Assembly: GCA_963932465.1 (NCBI GenBank)
Contig: OZ010796.1
Coordinates: 80,671,292 to 80,735,291, forward strand
Direction of reading: 5' to 3'
Length of the DNA stretch: 64,000 nucleotides
From: Maratus speciosus
Lineage: Eukaryota > Arthropoda > Arachnida > Araneae > Salticidae
The position numbers and the translations under genes are program-made. The notes under the pieces are model-generated. The model was given only the letters and a program-made list of their open reading frames with translations, was not told the origin of the DNA and made no database searches. Shown here one piece after another: positions 54,859 through 64,000 of the stretch (the first letter of the stretch is position 1; every line of letters begins with the position of its first letter).

Positions 54859-55528
54859 CCCTTTAGTGCGCAGCTTTGCATATATGCAAACAACAGTGTT
54901 TTGAATTTAATAGATCTTTTCTATTCGTATATACCAGGGGTGGCCAACTGTGGCACGCGCCACACCACTAAAATTTTACAGTAATCATTGCCTTATCTAA
55001 TCATCGAATCTCTGCTATTCACGAAGTCGAATTTTTCTGTAAAATTTTAGTGGTATCAGGCGTGCCACTGTTGGCCACCCTGGTATATACCTAATTCACA
55101 CCAGAAAATTAAAATACCAATATATGCTTTAATTAATAGCAGACATTCCGTATTTAAATAAAGCGAAATTAACCATTGAAACTTTCTGGTTTTAAGTCAG
55201 ATTCTCTGAACAACGTAATTTCTAGAATGTATTCTATCATGGGAATTAAAGGGTTAAATGTTGTTTTATAAAATAAATAATTATATAAAATAATGTATTT
55301 GGAGACATACTTATTAAAATATATACTAATTTGCAATATTTTAGCGTAAAACAGCCACACGACTGTAGTTTTTACTTGTATTGCAGATGTGCAACAGAAG
55401 AAAAGATATTGATGTATTATATGAAAAATGTATCTCTGATTTTTTTCATTATTTTTTCTGTGTAATAAACCTTTCAGAGAATCATATATAATTTTTTTGA
55501 AACAAAATAAAAATCGCGCATTTAAGGG
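54859..55528. mobile_element. TTAA-type element with nested hAT MITE
   Basis: Left TTAA 54855-54858 and tip CCCTTTAGTGCGC; the outer right tip (inverted) is CCCTTAAATGCGC before TTAA 55529-55532. A second candidate right end lies at 55253 (inverted CCCTTTAATTCCC, TTAA 55254-55257), so two overlapping elements are possible. A perfect stem TTTGCAT-AT-ATGCAAA (54875-54890) starts 16 nt from the left tip. Confidence 0.75.
54935..55082. mobile_element. hAT MITE with the 93-bp shared core
   Basis: Perfect 8-bp duplication GTATATAC (54927-54934, 55083-55090). Left CAGGGGTGGCCAACTGTGGC, right (inverted) CAGGGTGGCCAACAGTGGCA; 148 bp. The centred core 54964-55056 runs from ACCACTAAAATTTTACAG to CTGTAAAATTTTAGTGGTAT with GCCTTATCTAATCATCGAAT in the middle. 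Confidence 0.93.
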
Positions 55529-55532
55529 TTAA

Positions 55533-57245
55533 TCTGAAATCATCTTACCTTCAACCACATTCAAAAATCTTTAACCGTATGATCGTTGAGCTCGTGTTTT
55601 TGTGTCATGTACATGTAGAATTAAAAGGCTGCTGAAAACATTAATATGCATGTTGATTTTTTTTAAAACTATATAACATAAATATGTGCGTAATGTATTT
55701 AAACACTAATCTCCATATTCATACATTCTAAGTATTAATTTATAAAGCTAAAACACAACTTTGAATTTTAGTGGTTTAATATGATTTAATATTTATTTCT
55801 TCCAATCTTGAGTATTTAAAAAGTATATGAGATATTATCGATTATTTCTATATACAACTAAGTATAGTATTATATTTAGTTGTATATATACATTATTTCC
55901 AGAAGTTATTTTCTTAATATAATTAGTTTTATTCAGAAATTGTTTTACTAGTAAATCTGTTAATCAAGAACCGCAAAGTTAGCTCTGGAAACCATTGTCT
56001 TTTAATCTCATTTTGCATAATATTCAACATCCTGCAATTCTCAGTTTATCTTTTTTTAATTACATAAATACTTATAAGCATATAAAATTCATGGAAGGTT
56101 TCGGAAATTTGAAGCGTTAAATTAAACACGGTGTTTTGCTGAAATTCTGATGAACTCCTTATTCTGGTAATTTTTTAGACGAAAAAGTACATTTCTTCAG
56201 GGGGTGATTATGCCCCGGAAATCCACCGTAGTCTCATTAAATTTAAGATAGTAATTTCCTATTGGTTGTGCGAATGGTTAAATTATACCTTGGTTTTCGT
56301 TTCACACCGGGATTTTATTAGTGTAAGCAACAGTTTGGACAAGGATTTTACGTTGTCCTAATATCAAAATAGCAATACTTACTTAAATAGTAATATTAAT
56401 TTACTTACCTGCCAATCACGAAAAACTTGCGTCTGATGGGCACGTTGAATAAAATATCATATACAAAAGGAACATATAGAAATGTAAACTGAATCTACTA
56501 TTTCAAACTTATATCTAATTTAGAAATCTAATGTTTTTACAATTTTTGTTTCTGAAAGGCAGTTTTGATGGTAATTTTATAATATTTATATGTATGATCT
56601 TATTTAAACAGATCATATAAAATTACATACGAAAATTAGTTATTTACATTAAACTAAAGCTATAACATTCTAAAACTGAAAAAAAAGTACAAGCATATAA
56701 ATACCGTTTATCAAACTGATCTACATCTTTCGTACGCAAAATCGGCGACTTTAGCAAGATACATATTGATAAAAATACCGTTTCCATAAAAATTTTAAAA
56801 ATGAACATGGTACAACAAAAATCACGAAATGTAAGGTATAATGAAAGCAGATGCTCTAAAAAATAGTGATCTGTGAATGTGAATTATTTTATCCTATTGT
56901 TTTTTCATTTTGTAAAGCATCTCTTTCGAAATTCTCAGACGAGTTTATAAAAAGGTATTTAGTATATGTCTTTAAATGTACTTTTAGTTCACTTTTAGCG
57001 TATTTTAACTTTAGTTTGAATGCATCCGGAATAGCAATGGCATACTAAAATCATCCCAAAATAGGCATATTTGGAAACTTTTAAACCTACTAGGTAATCG
57101 TTCATCATTGGGTCCACTGCTAATTAACTAAATCGCAAACGTGATTTGGCGCTGTAAAGTATTTTATGTTATAGCCTTTTAATAGTATCCATATTCAATT
57201 TAAAACCGTATGTTACTGACATTGTTCATATCTAACGCAAACTTA
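55533..57245. other. Mostly featureless
   Basis: AT-rich; the only recognised item is the dispersed repeat at 56650-56830. A T-rich 60-codon frame at 56866-57048 has no domain. Confidence 0.45.
56650..56830 (+). repeat. Dispersed repeat, copy of 35400-35580
   Basis: CTGATCTACATCTTTCGTAC, GGCGACTTTAGCAAGATACA and TTGATAAAAATACCGTTTCC parallel the sequence at 35470-35545. Confidence 0.65.
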
Positions 57246-57249
57246 TGTT

Positions 57250-57447
57250 GCAGATCAGCTTACGAAACCACTTAATTTTAATTCTCAAATGTAACAGTGG
57301 CACCAGGATTTTTGTATTATTTTTTTCCATTTATTACATATGTGAAAAATAACTTTTTCTCATTCACAAATAAATGTGTGCGCGAATTCCGGTGCCAATC
57401 ATTCATTTCAACATTTTAGCAATGGATATACTTTGCCCCTGAAAGGG
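57250..57447. mobile_element. TTAA-MITE with a decayed left end
   Basis: The right tip, inverted, is CCCTTTCAGGGGC before TTAA 57448-57451, and interior words GGCACCAGGATTTTT and AATTCCGGTGCCAAT resemble the 15350/45573 core. The left boundary is not clear (candidate TTAATTCTC near 57275). Confidence 0.55.
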
Positions 57448-57451
57448 TTAA

Positions 57452-59110
57452 TTTTTCGTAATCAGGATTATTTGAATGATTTTTTTAATAGGCAATGAAA
57501 TACAGCTACTTGGAAACTTAGCAAAAAAAAAAAAAAAAAAAAATACTGAAATATTTATTATGCCAAATAAGTAAATTGATAAAACAAAATTTGTTTTATT
57601 ATTGGAATGCATGTATAAAATTCCACCAAAAGTTCCACCATAAAATTCCACCATATAAAATTACACCTAATTTTAAAAATCCGAGAAATATATTGAAAAA
57701 AATTTAAAATAATAGGAATAATTTAAGAAACTTATTGCGAATTTTTAGCATCCATATTTTGCTGTTTAAATGCATTAATCAAATACGCCCCTTTCTTTCA
57801 ACAAGTGGAAATTTGAAAATCGTCTGAATTGTCATAGAAAATAATTATGGCGCAAAATAAAATGTTCTATATTTTCCTAACGAATGAACCAAATATAAAC
57901 AAAACTATACAGCTAAATTCGGCAACTTCACCAACATGTCTAATTAATTACAAGCTAATCAGATGCTTTTTTCCGAAATTATCGGAGAACACAGAGATAG
58001 ACTAACAGACACCAAAAATTTTTCTCTTTTCCACAGTAAGCCTTCACTGCCTGTTTGGCAATTAATTGTTTTCGGAACTAATGCTTATAGTTCTAAAAAC
58101 ATATGAATATTGCAGGTACTTTATTAAGTGTATAAGCAATGTTTTCGATTATTCTTTTAACTCTACGATGTTAATAATTACTTTTTAATTTATTTTATTC
58201 ATACCGCGATCATACAGAATGACTGCCAATTAGTTACCTTTAATATTTTAATTGGATTAAGTCTGCAATGCTTAGATTTATTAAATTCAGTTTCTAAAAG
58301 TTCTGAAATCTTTACTCCTAAAAGCTTTCTATATTTAAAGTATTGAAGCTAAAATTGCCTTTATATAGTCAAGGAATATAGTTCAGAGTCGAAATGTATT
58401 AAAATTAAGTGATAGGAAATGTATGCATGGATTATTGTTTAAGTTCAAAGTTTAAAATTGTTGATGTGAAGCAATTTACTGTATTAATTTAGTATATTTT
58501 GCTCTTTATTTTCTATAAAGAACACTAAATTTACTCAGAAGTGCAATAGATTTTTCAAAACAAATACAATCAGCAAACATTTGTGAATATTATTAAATTT
58601 TCTTTGACAAAAACGAAAATAAATTATACAAGTTCTTTATCATTATATAACCATTTCTAATTCGCTACCAGTATAATAAATATTTATTTAAAAGTTACTG
58701 TAGTTCTATTTCTGTAACTTGGATGAAAAAGAGCCAGTGTTGAATTTTGGCGTGTTTTTAAAAAAAGATTTTAGGTTTCTTATTTTTATTTTTAAAACAG
58801 CATGAAATCTTAGCTAAAATTATATTTCTTCCAGAATATAAGGGCGGACATTCATGTTTGTTTTTGTTATACTTATGGCTATAGTGAAATAATAGGGAGA
58901 CATTGGCTAAAAATGGTGATTTTATACGTTGGTCCTTTTTCTTCAAAATAGAAATTTATTCTCCTAATAATTTTAAATTGTTGCTATTTCAATATCGTTA
59001 ACTACCTTATACATTTGGCAAAGAATCAGCTGAGGCTTACCATTAAGAATAGGTTAGATTCCCAAATCTAATGTTCTCTCCAGAGAATTTAATCCCCTTA
59101 TATAATATGG
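57452..59110. other. No feature recognised
   Basis: AT-rich with an A-run at about 57523-57542; no bounded repeat or exon found. Confidence 0.45.
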
Positions 59111-59119
59111 TGGCCAAAC

Positions 59120-59326
59120 TTGTTTGAGATGCTTGTTGCCGGAGTAAAACGGTCGCCCGATTGGAAGCCCATGGCGCGCATCTGTAGTCGCAAAAATCAC
59201 GTAAATTTCAAGCCACTTAAATGGAAATCACCTAATGAAATAACAGAACAATTTTTTGATCCGCTCCAAACAGTTCCACCTATTGACAACTGTTATGACA
59301 AGGGTATGACAATGTTCCAAGCATAG
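59120..59326 (+). pseudogene. Possible THAP-domain fragment
   Basis: A 68-codon frame reads GVKRSPDWKPMARICSRKNHVNF near its N-terminus. THAP zinc-finger domains have a similar 'R..WKPs..sriCs.HF' stretch. The expected first CxxC part and the final HF/AVPTIF are not visible, so at most this is a broken piece, possibly from a P-type transposon. Composition is less AT-biased than its surroundings, which is why I list it. Confidence 0.3.
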
Positions 59327-59341
59327 CTGGATACATAAGTC

Positions 59342-59518
59342 CAGGGCTCCCACTTAGTCCATTTTTTAACACTAATTTTTTTTAATGAAAAATCTTCGTT
59401 ATAAATTTCGTAGAAACTTAACTGGAAGAGCGTTTTTCTTGCAATTGTTGCGCAAACCTACAGAGAATATTTATATAAAAATACTGGTACTAAAAAAACT
59501 GACGAGTAGGTGCCCTTG
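59342..59518. mobile_element. hAT-like MITE, CAGGGCTCCCAC ends, copy 2
   Basis: Left CAGGGCTCCCACTTAGTCC, right (inverted) CAAGGGCACCTACTCGTC, 177 bp. Same family as 43916-44075 but more eroded. The target duplication is not clear. Confidence 0.72.
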
Positions 59519-59587
59519 ATAAATGGTGTTCAAAAATGTATTCTAGATGTAAATCACAATGCCATGTTAGTGTCGTGTAACCAATTA

Positions 59588-59750
59588 TTGGGTCGTTCGG
59601 AAAGACGTGTCCGTTTGGGAAAATCAGTTCGTACGGAAAATTCTGCCCGGTAATTATTAGATATCAGAATCAATGTCTAATAATTAAATGATAGAATTTT
59701 CCGGTACGAATTGATTTTCCCAAACGGAAACGACTTTCCGAAGGACCCAA
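59588..59750. mobile_element. TA-flanked palindromic MITE, TTGGGTCGTTCGG ends
   Basis: TTGGGTCGTTCGGAAAGACG and (inverted) TTGGGTCCTTCGGAAAGTCG, arms about 60 bp through CGTACGGAAAATTCT, 163 bp; TA at 59586-59587 and 59751-59752. The tip word and TA target resemble mariner ends. Only 2 bp separate its right TA from the TTAA of the next element's left flank. Confidence 0.87.
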
Positions 59751-59756
59751 TATTAA

Positions 59757-60267
59757 CCCTTAAATGCCTGATTTTTCAAAAATCATTGTAATAATGTTTT
59801 TCGGCTTTTATTTTTTAAATAAATCACGGGAAAAATACTTTAAAAAATCATATTTTGTTTTAAGTATAGTTTAAGGCTAAAAAACAGTTTGTTATTAATC
59901 GGCAATACTGGTGTTTAATTGAAAAAAATAATTTCCCTTGATAAAATTCTATAATATTAAACACACAAGAATTTTAGGAACTATAATAAGAAATAAATTT
60001 TACTTGCTCACCGCAGGTCAAAATAGGATATTTCGCAAGCTTCCAAACAAAACAAAAAGAACAAGTAGCAACAATTGAAAAAATAAATCTATGTTTATTC
60101 TTAAACAGCACAAGTGTTGCCATCTACATGTTGAAAATCGATTTAATAATATTTTCAGAATGTATTTTATTGGCAACATTAGGAATTATAGCTTCAATAT
60201 TATTCTAATAGTATTTTCGAGCCTAAATTGGGTATGTTGCCGAAAAGCAACACCAGGCATTTAAGGG
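59757..60267. mobile_element. TTAA-type element with stems at both ends
   Basis: TTAA 59753-59756 and 60268-60271; tips CCCTTAAATGCCTG and (inverted) CCCTTAAATGCCTGG, nearly perfect. GTTGC-CGAAAA-GCAAC (60236-60251) stands 16 nt from the right tip and GATTTTT-C-AAAAATC (59770-59784) 13 nt from the left. At 511 bp it is the longest undisrupted TTAA-type element of the CCC-tipped class here. Confidence 0.9.
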
Positions 60268-60476
60268 TTAACTTAATCTTGCTGGCATACATGTAGCTAA
60301 ATTTGGAACAAAGCCTGTGACTTTTTTTGGCAATATTCAGAAAATGTATGCATTTTTCTCAAGCTTTTGGGACGTTCTTAGTGAACATGCGCAAATTAAT
60401 GAAATACGATCTTGTTTCACAAGATTGTGTTCAAAGAATGAAACTGAGCGCGTTTTTACTGAGTACACTGAAAGCA

Positions 60477-61018
60477 TGGGGCGTCCATAAAAGAATGTCC
60501 CAGTTATAAATTTTAATAGTATCAATTGCAAACGCTATAGCGTGTTGGTTCAAGATCACAAATAAAGAGTAACTCAAACGGTGTTAGATAAACGCATGCG
60601 CGAGTAAGCTTTGTTATTGACTCGCTTGCAGTGCCACCTACGCAAAATGGCAACTCCTGAGCGTAAAGCGTTATCGCTGAGTCGAAGATTTAAAAGCCAT
60701 TAGAGCCCAGCGAGTTTATCCTTTGGGCTTTATAAAAGATCGTGTTTACGTTCCGCCGCTACCCAGTGATTTGCCAAAAAATTGAAGAAGCTACTGCTTC
60801 CATTACTCCGGACTTTGTTAATCGAAGTGTGCGAGGAATGGGACTTTAGGTTGCACGTGAGCCATATAACTAAAGGTGCAGATATTGAACATTTGTAAGA
60901 AAAACTAGGTTAGTTTACCTTCAATTTGATGTATGATTTGTTGTAAATAATCTAAATTAAACTGTTATAATATACCATTGAAACTGGGATACTCTTTTAT
61001 GGACACTCTATAATAGAA
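60477..61018 (+). mobile_element. Tc1/mariner-superfamily element, internally deleted
   Basis: Left GGGGCGTCCATAAAAGAATG and right (inverted) GAGTGTCCATAAAAGAGTAT, both followed by TCCCAGTT; TA lies beside the right tip (61019-61022) but not cleanly at the left. Inside, the first codons of a transposase are joined directly to its last about 60 codons. Confidence 0.8.
60647..60898 (+). pseudogene. Tc1/mariner-superfamily transposase, deleted and frameshifted
   Basis: ATG at 60647 opens MATPERKALSLS, like the 'MATPxxKAxxVLW' start of a common arthropod transposase. After a few codons the sequence jumps to LGFIKDRVYVPPLPSDLPK (about 60725 on), IEEATASITPDFVNR and, in another frame, EEWDFRLHVSHITKGADIEHL followed by a stop (60896-60898). 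These are the usual closing segments of that family ('GyiKDRVYvPPLP...iTPxml...RLDvcRvTxGaHIEhL'). The whole catalytic domain is missing. Confidence 0.85.
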
Positions 61019-61024
61019 GCTTTG

Positions 61025-62090
61025 AAAGTCTTGAGATATGTGTCTAAAGAAACCTCTGAAACCAAAAGAGATGTAAGTATAGCTTGTTAGTTTGTATTAT
61101 GATCTATAGGTTTTCTTTTCTTCATTTCTGGAGCGCTGTGCTGTCCAAAGTAATTGATACACACGTTACTTACAGCAAAGAAAACTTGGACGTGAACAGA
61201 GTGTTATAAAGCTAAACGAACTGACTTTTTTTGCGAAAGAAACTCTTTTTATCAAGACTCTGGAAGGCAAAAGGAATCGAAAGAGGTATGCAGATATGAA
61301 AAATAATTGACATCCCTAACTGAAAGAAGAACTGGAAGGAGAAAGTTATCAGATGAAAAGAGTGGTGATTCTGGCTTGTTTAATTCAAGAAACACTTCTA
61401 CAACAACTTGATACTTTATATGTAGGCTTGCAGCTAATATAAAAAAAACATACAAATAAATACACTTAAGTTTTTACACCACCTTGGCGCTCGGAAATAA
61501 TGTTATAAAAATAACAATTTTCTTTTAAGCAGTTATTAAATATATGTAACAATTTTTATTTTTCACATATACATAGAAGTTTAATGAACAGTTTAAAAAA
61601 AAAATGTCTGAGATGTCAAGTAGGACCCTCATTTAAAAATACGTGCTGATGATGTAATTTTTTTCTCTGTAAGGCATCATCTGAAAAAAAAAATCTTTTT
61701 TTAGAAAGGTAATAGCTAAACTGTAGCATAGCAAAAAATTATTAATATTGTTAATATATTTTTTAAAAAATGAGAGCTGTTTAAAAAAAAAAGTGATTTA
61801 TATAAAAAATATGAGTTTATAAAAAATGAACGCGGCATCCAATCAAAAAATCCTATTCTACATCATCTTAGACAATATTATAAAGACTATGTAGTTTAAA
61901 TTGCATCAAAATCGGTCGAGTAGATTTTTAGGTATCTTGAACACTAGTTTGAAAAAAGAAGTTTCGAGAAAAACGCAAAAGAAAAAAAAATGTACCATCT
62001 CATTTCAGCCTCTTGAAACAAATAATTTTTTTAATTATCTCCAATCTGAGATTCCTTTACCACCACCACTTTAATACTATAGAATTAGCC
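61025..62090. other. No gene; reverse CGATTTTGATGCAA motif
   Basis: AT-rich. TTGCATCAAAATCGGTCGAG at about 61901-61920 is the reverse of the motif found in the tandem arrays and at 51370. Confidence 0.45.
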
Positions 62091-62093
62091 TAT

Positions 62094-62333
62094 AGGCCTG
62101 CGAGCAGACACAAAAATGGCGGCTGTCGTAGGCGGATTTTCTTAAGCGTTTGTATGGCCCCCCTAAATTTAGACACCAGTATTTTCTAAAAGTTTTCTTT
62201 GACTTACTTAAACTCAGAAAACTAAATTTTGAAAACATTTAAAATTATTGGTATTCAAATTGAAGTGACCGTGCGAACTCTGAAAAAATCCTCCTACCAC
62301 AGGGGCCATTTTTGTCTCTCTGCACGCAAGCCT
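62094..62333. mobile_element. MITE, AGGCCTGCGAGC ends, copy 2
   Basis: Left AGGCCTGCGAGCAGACAC and right (inverted) AGGCTTGCGTGCAGAGAG, arms about 70 bp with AAAAATGGCGGCTGT against AAAAATGGCCCCTGT; 240 bp versus 241 bp for copy 1 at 34472. Confidence 0.8.
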
Positions 62334-62341
62334 AATATTAA

Positions 62342-62541
62342 CCCTCTGTCTACCAGAAGGGTCCAATGGACCCGACATGTACATTCAAAATATTTATTCA
62401 AACCAGAAATTTCTTCAAAACAAACTAAATTTATAAATCAGACAATAATAAGTTAAATAAACAAATTAAATAATTTTAAGTAAAAATTCTGGTGTAGAAT
62501 GTTTTTATAAAACTTGAGTAAAATTTTCGGTAGTTCTAGGG
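62342..62541. mobile_element. TTAA-MITE, near-identical sister of 48350-48549
   Basis: TTAA 62338-62341 and 62542-62545; 200 bp like its sister. Stem GGGTCC-AAT-GGACCC (62359-62373) 17 nt from the left tip. The sister reads GGGTCC-ATT-GGACCC, so the loop differs but the stem is kept. Confidence 0.93.
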
Positions 62542-62901
62542 TTAAGGAGGCGGTACCTGGACCGTACATGACGTCTGCCGCGATCTCCTCCGGCTTTTTT
62601 GAGCAGCTTTTATCGGTTGCCTTTGGGCTCTCGTGTCGGTGAATACTAGCTGAGGATCCAAGTTGTCGGATAATCGCAGTGCACTTGGGCCAATTGTAAG
62701 GTTTAATAATTGCATCATTTCTAATACACCAGTATATCCATCGTTAAATATACTAACTGCAATATAAGATGCAATCTCAACAATTTTCGTGCGACAGTAA
62801 TTCACTTTTGGAGCCATAGACCAAATGACAGCGTTTAGACTTTCGTTATTATTCTGAGTGTATTCTTCTAAACAGCGTTATACCAAATCGGCATCATTTA
62901 A

Positions 62902-63308
62902 CACTAGAATGCCCGGGAGGAGTCGATTCGACTCCGACCATATGATTAACACTAGAACCGCCGTTAGGGGTGATTTTGACCCCTGCCAAAATTGATAATA
63001 GTCTATTCGAACCTGAAATTTTTTCATAAGATATGTTATATCTATGAAGCACAAAAATAGGCTAATTCAATAAGTTAAATATTTTTAAATAGAAATTCTG
63101 GTGTGAAATACATTTTTATAAAAATTGAGTAAAATAAACGGCGGTTCTAGTGTTAAATGACAATTGGAATCAGAAATTCTTTCACAAAATAAGTTAAATT
63201 TTAAAAACGCAGATTTACGTTAACTAAATCAGTCAAATAATTTTAAATAAAAACTCTGGTATAAAATACTTTTATGAAACTTGAGTAAAATTTCCGGGCG
63301 TTCTAGCG
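62902..63308. mobile_element. TTAA-MITE (outer), CACTAGAATGCCCGG ends
   Basis: TTAA 62898-62901 and 63309-63312; right tip (inverted) CGCTAGAACGCCCGG. Stem GGAGTCG-ATT-CGACTCC (62919-62935) 17 nt from the left tip. Interrupted by the related element 62950-63152. Confidence 0.88.
62950..63152. mobile_element. TTAA-MITE (inner), CACTAGAACCGCCG ends
   Basis: TTAA 62946-62949 and 63153-63156; right tip (inverted) CACTAGAACCGCCG, perfect. Stem AGGGGT...ACCCCT (62966-62984) 16 nt from the left tip. The right part AAATTCTGGTGTGAAATACA is shared with the outer element, so a family member jumped into its relative. Confidence 0.9.
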
Positions 63309-63464
63309 TTAATCCATCGTATACCGGTTCAATTATTTTTTGGGTAACCACAGGAATAGCATTTTTATGCTTATAAGAATCCAAAGTTACTCGGCTGGAC
63401 GAGTTGATTATAATTCCGCACTCACTTCTAATTGTTATAACTTCGTAAATAATTTGAATTCTGA

Positions 63465-64000
63465 AATGGTTAAAAGCTTGGTATTCTTAATGTATAAAAA
63501 ATTTATCTAGTAAAAAAAGTCGATTTTTTAAAATCTCAGGATGGTGTAACCCCTTAATGAGTTATTTACTTTTCTGTAAATCCAAAAATTGTTAGATCCT
63601 GAAATAGATGACACCATTATTCAACAAATTCAACAAGTATGTCAGAAATATTCCAACGTAACCTTTGCAGATATGACTACCCGCATTGCTATCTGATTGC
63701 TGCTATTGAAAAGGAATCGAACATCACGAGCTTTAAATTTTAACCTTCCATCACCTTTATACTATTTAACTGGATGACTTGTCGTTTGGTATGCGAAGTT
63801 AACAATTGCCAAAAAATCCAAATATACTGATAAAACTGAGTGTTCCTATAAATTATTTTTAAGTTTGGTACAATTTATGTATGAAGACGGTCTTCTAAGC
63901 TTATTTTGTATTATAAATTGAAAGAAGGCATAATTTCCAATATAACAGTTATTTTTGTTTTTCTTTTCGTCATTTTAGGATTGGAGTAATGACCATCGTT
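63465..64000. other. No feature recognised
   Basis: AT-rich; a lone GTAACCCCTTAATGAG word at 63546 resembles a TTAA-MITE tip but has no partner. If the transposase-like fragment has an upstream exon here I cannot recognise it. Confidence 0.4.

Larger units (their letters stand above)
62545..63460 (-). pseudogene. Transposase-like C-terminal fragment, split by MITEs
   Basis: Minus strand, upstream part (63460-63313): ECGIIINSSSRVTLDSYKHK and IPVVTQKIIEPVYDG. It continues beyond two nested TTAA-MITEs as NDADLV, a stop, RCLEEYTQNNNESLNAVIW, APKVNYCRTKIVEIASYIAV, SIFNDGYTGVLEMMQLLNL and a basic tail KAAQKSRRRSR ending near 62545. The order 'RCLxxxTQNxNESxNxxIWxxxPK ... FNxG' is the hallmark C-terminus of a transposon-encoded family in cnidarian and arthropod genomes that I associate with Mutator-like transposases (family name less certain). 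A possible splice acceptor lies at 63461-63462. The MITE entered TTAA within the Gly-Leu-Asn codons. Confidence 0.68.

Noticed and set aside
62542..62817. Stand-alone 91-residue protein
   Set aside because: The methionine used as start is internal: the conserved TQNxNES block lies upstream in the same frame, so this is only the end of a longer transposase-like fragment.

Overview
The window is AT-rich eukaryotic nuclear DNA, most likely from an arthropod (perhaps an arachnid; this is inference from transposon content, not from a host gene). I find no convincing host protein-coding gene, tRNA, rRNA or CRISPR. What can be read is a deep, nested transposon graveyard: about 40 miniature inverted-repeat elements (MITEs), several kilobase-sized DNA transposons with broken transposase remains, a Penelope-like retroelement, three tRNA-derived SINEs and four tandem arrays.

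Layout. 1-6 kb: AT-rich DNA, a 141-bp tandem array with G-runs (3.5-4.4 kb), first TTAA-flanked MITE (5.1 kb). 6.5-15 kb: two TA-flanked elements with reiterated terminal motifs (6.56 and 12.13 kb, the second with a pogo-type transposase remnant), two SINEs, one MITE. 15-18 kb: TTAA-MITEs, two of them fused at one TTAA. 18.5-20.4 kb: 143-bp array with a four-unit higher-order repeat. 20.8-21.9 kb: short Penelope-like element with inverted terminal repeats. 22.2-24.3 kb: second pogo-type element. 25.4-28.0 kb: TA-flanked element carrying a 328-bp satellite and (AT)22. 29.8-31.7 kb: 1.93-kb element with about 285-bp inverted ends. 32-47.5 kb: dense MITE field with nesting and head-to-tail pairs. 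48.7-50.9 kb: mariner (DD34D type) with long inverted ends, its right end multiplied in tandem and invaded by two further layers of MITEs. 51-60 kb: scattered MITEs. 60.5-61.0 kb: internally deleted Tc1/mariner-superfamily element. 62.1-63.5 kb: a minus-strand transposase-like gene fragment (TQNxNES / FNxG type) cut open by a nested pair of TTAA-MITEs.

Three patterns tie the window together. (1) The TTAA-flanked MITEs repeatedly carry a short perfect palindrome 13-18 nt (mostly 16) from one terminus, although palindrome sequence differs between copies. This matches the known piggyBac end plan (13-bp terminal repeat, 3-bp spacer, palindromic internal repeat). (2) The same internal cores occur in MITEs with quite different ends: a centred 93-bp palindromic core is shared by hAT-type elements (8-bp or 6-bp target duplications) and a TTAA-type element, and a second core is shared by another TTAA/hAT-like pair. 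(3) Target duplications and TTAA sites let many insertions be put in order, giving a readable nesting history up to three layers deep. These patterns are the best candidates for something not yet described.
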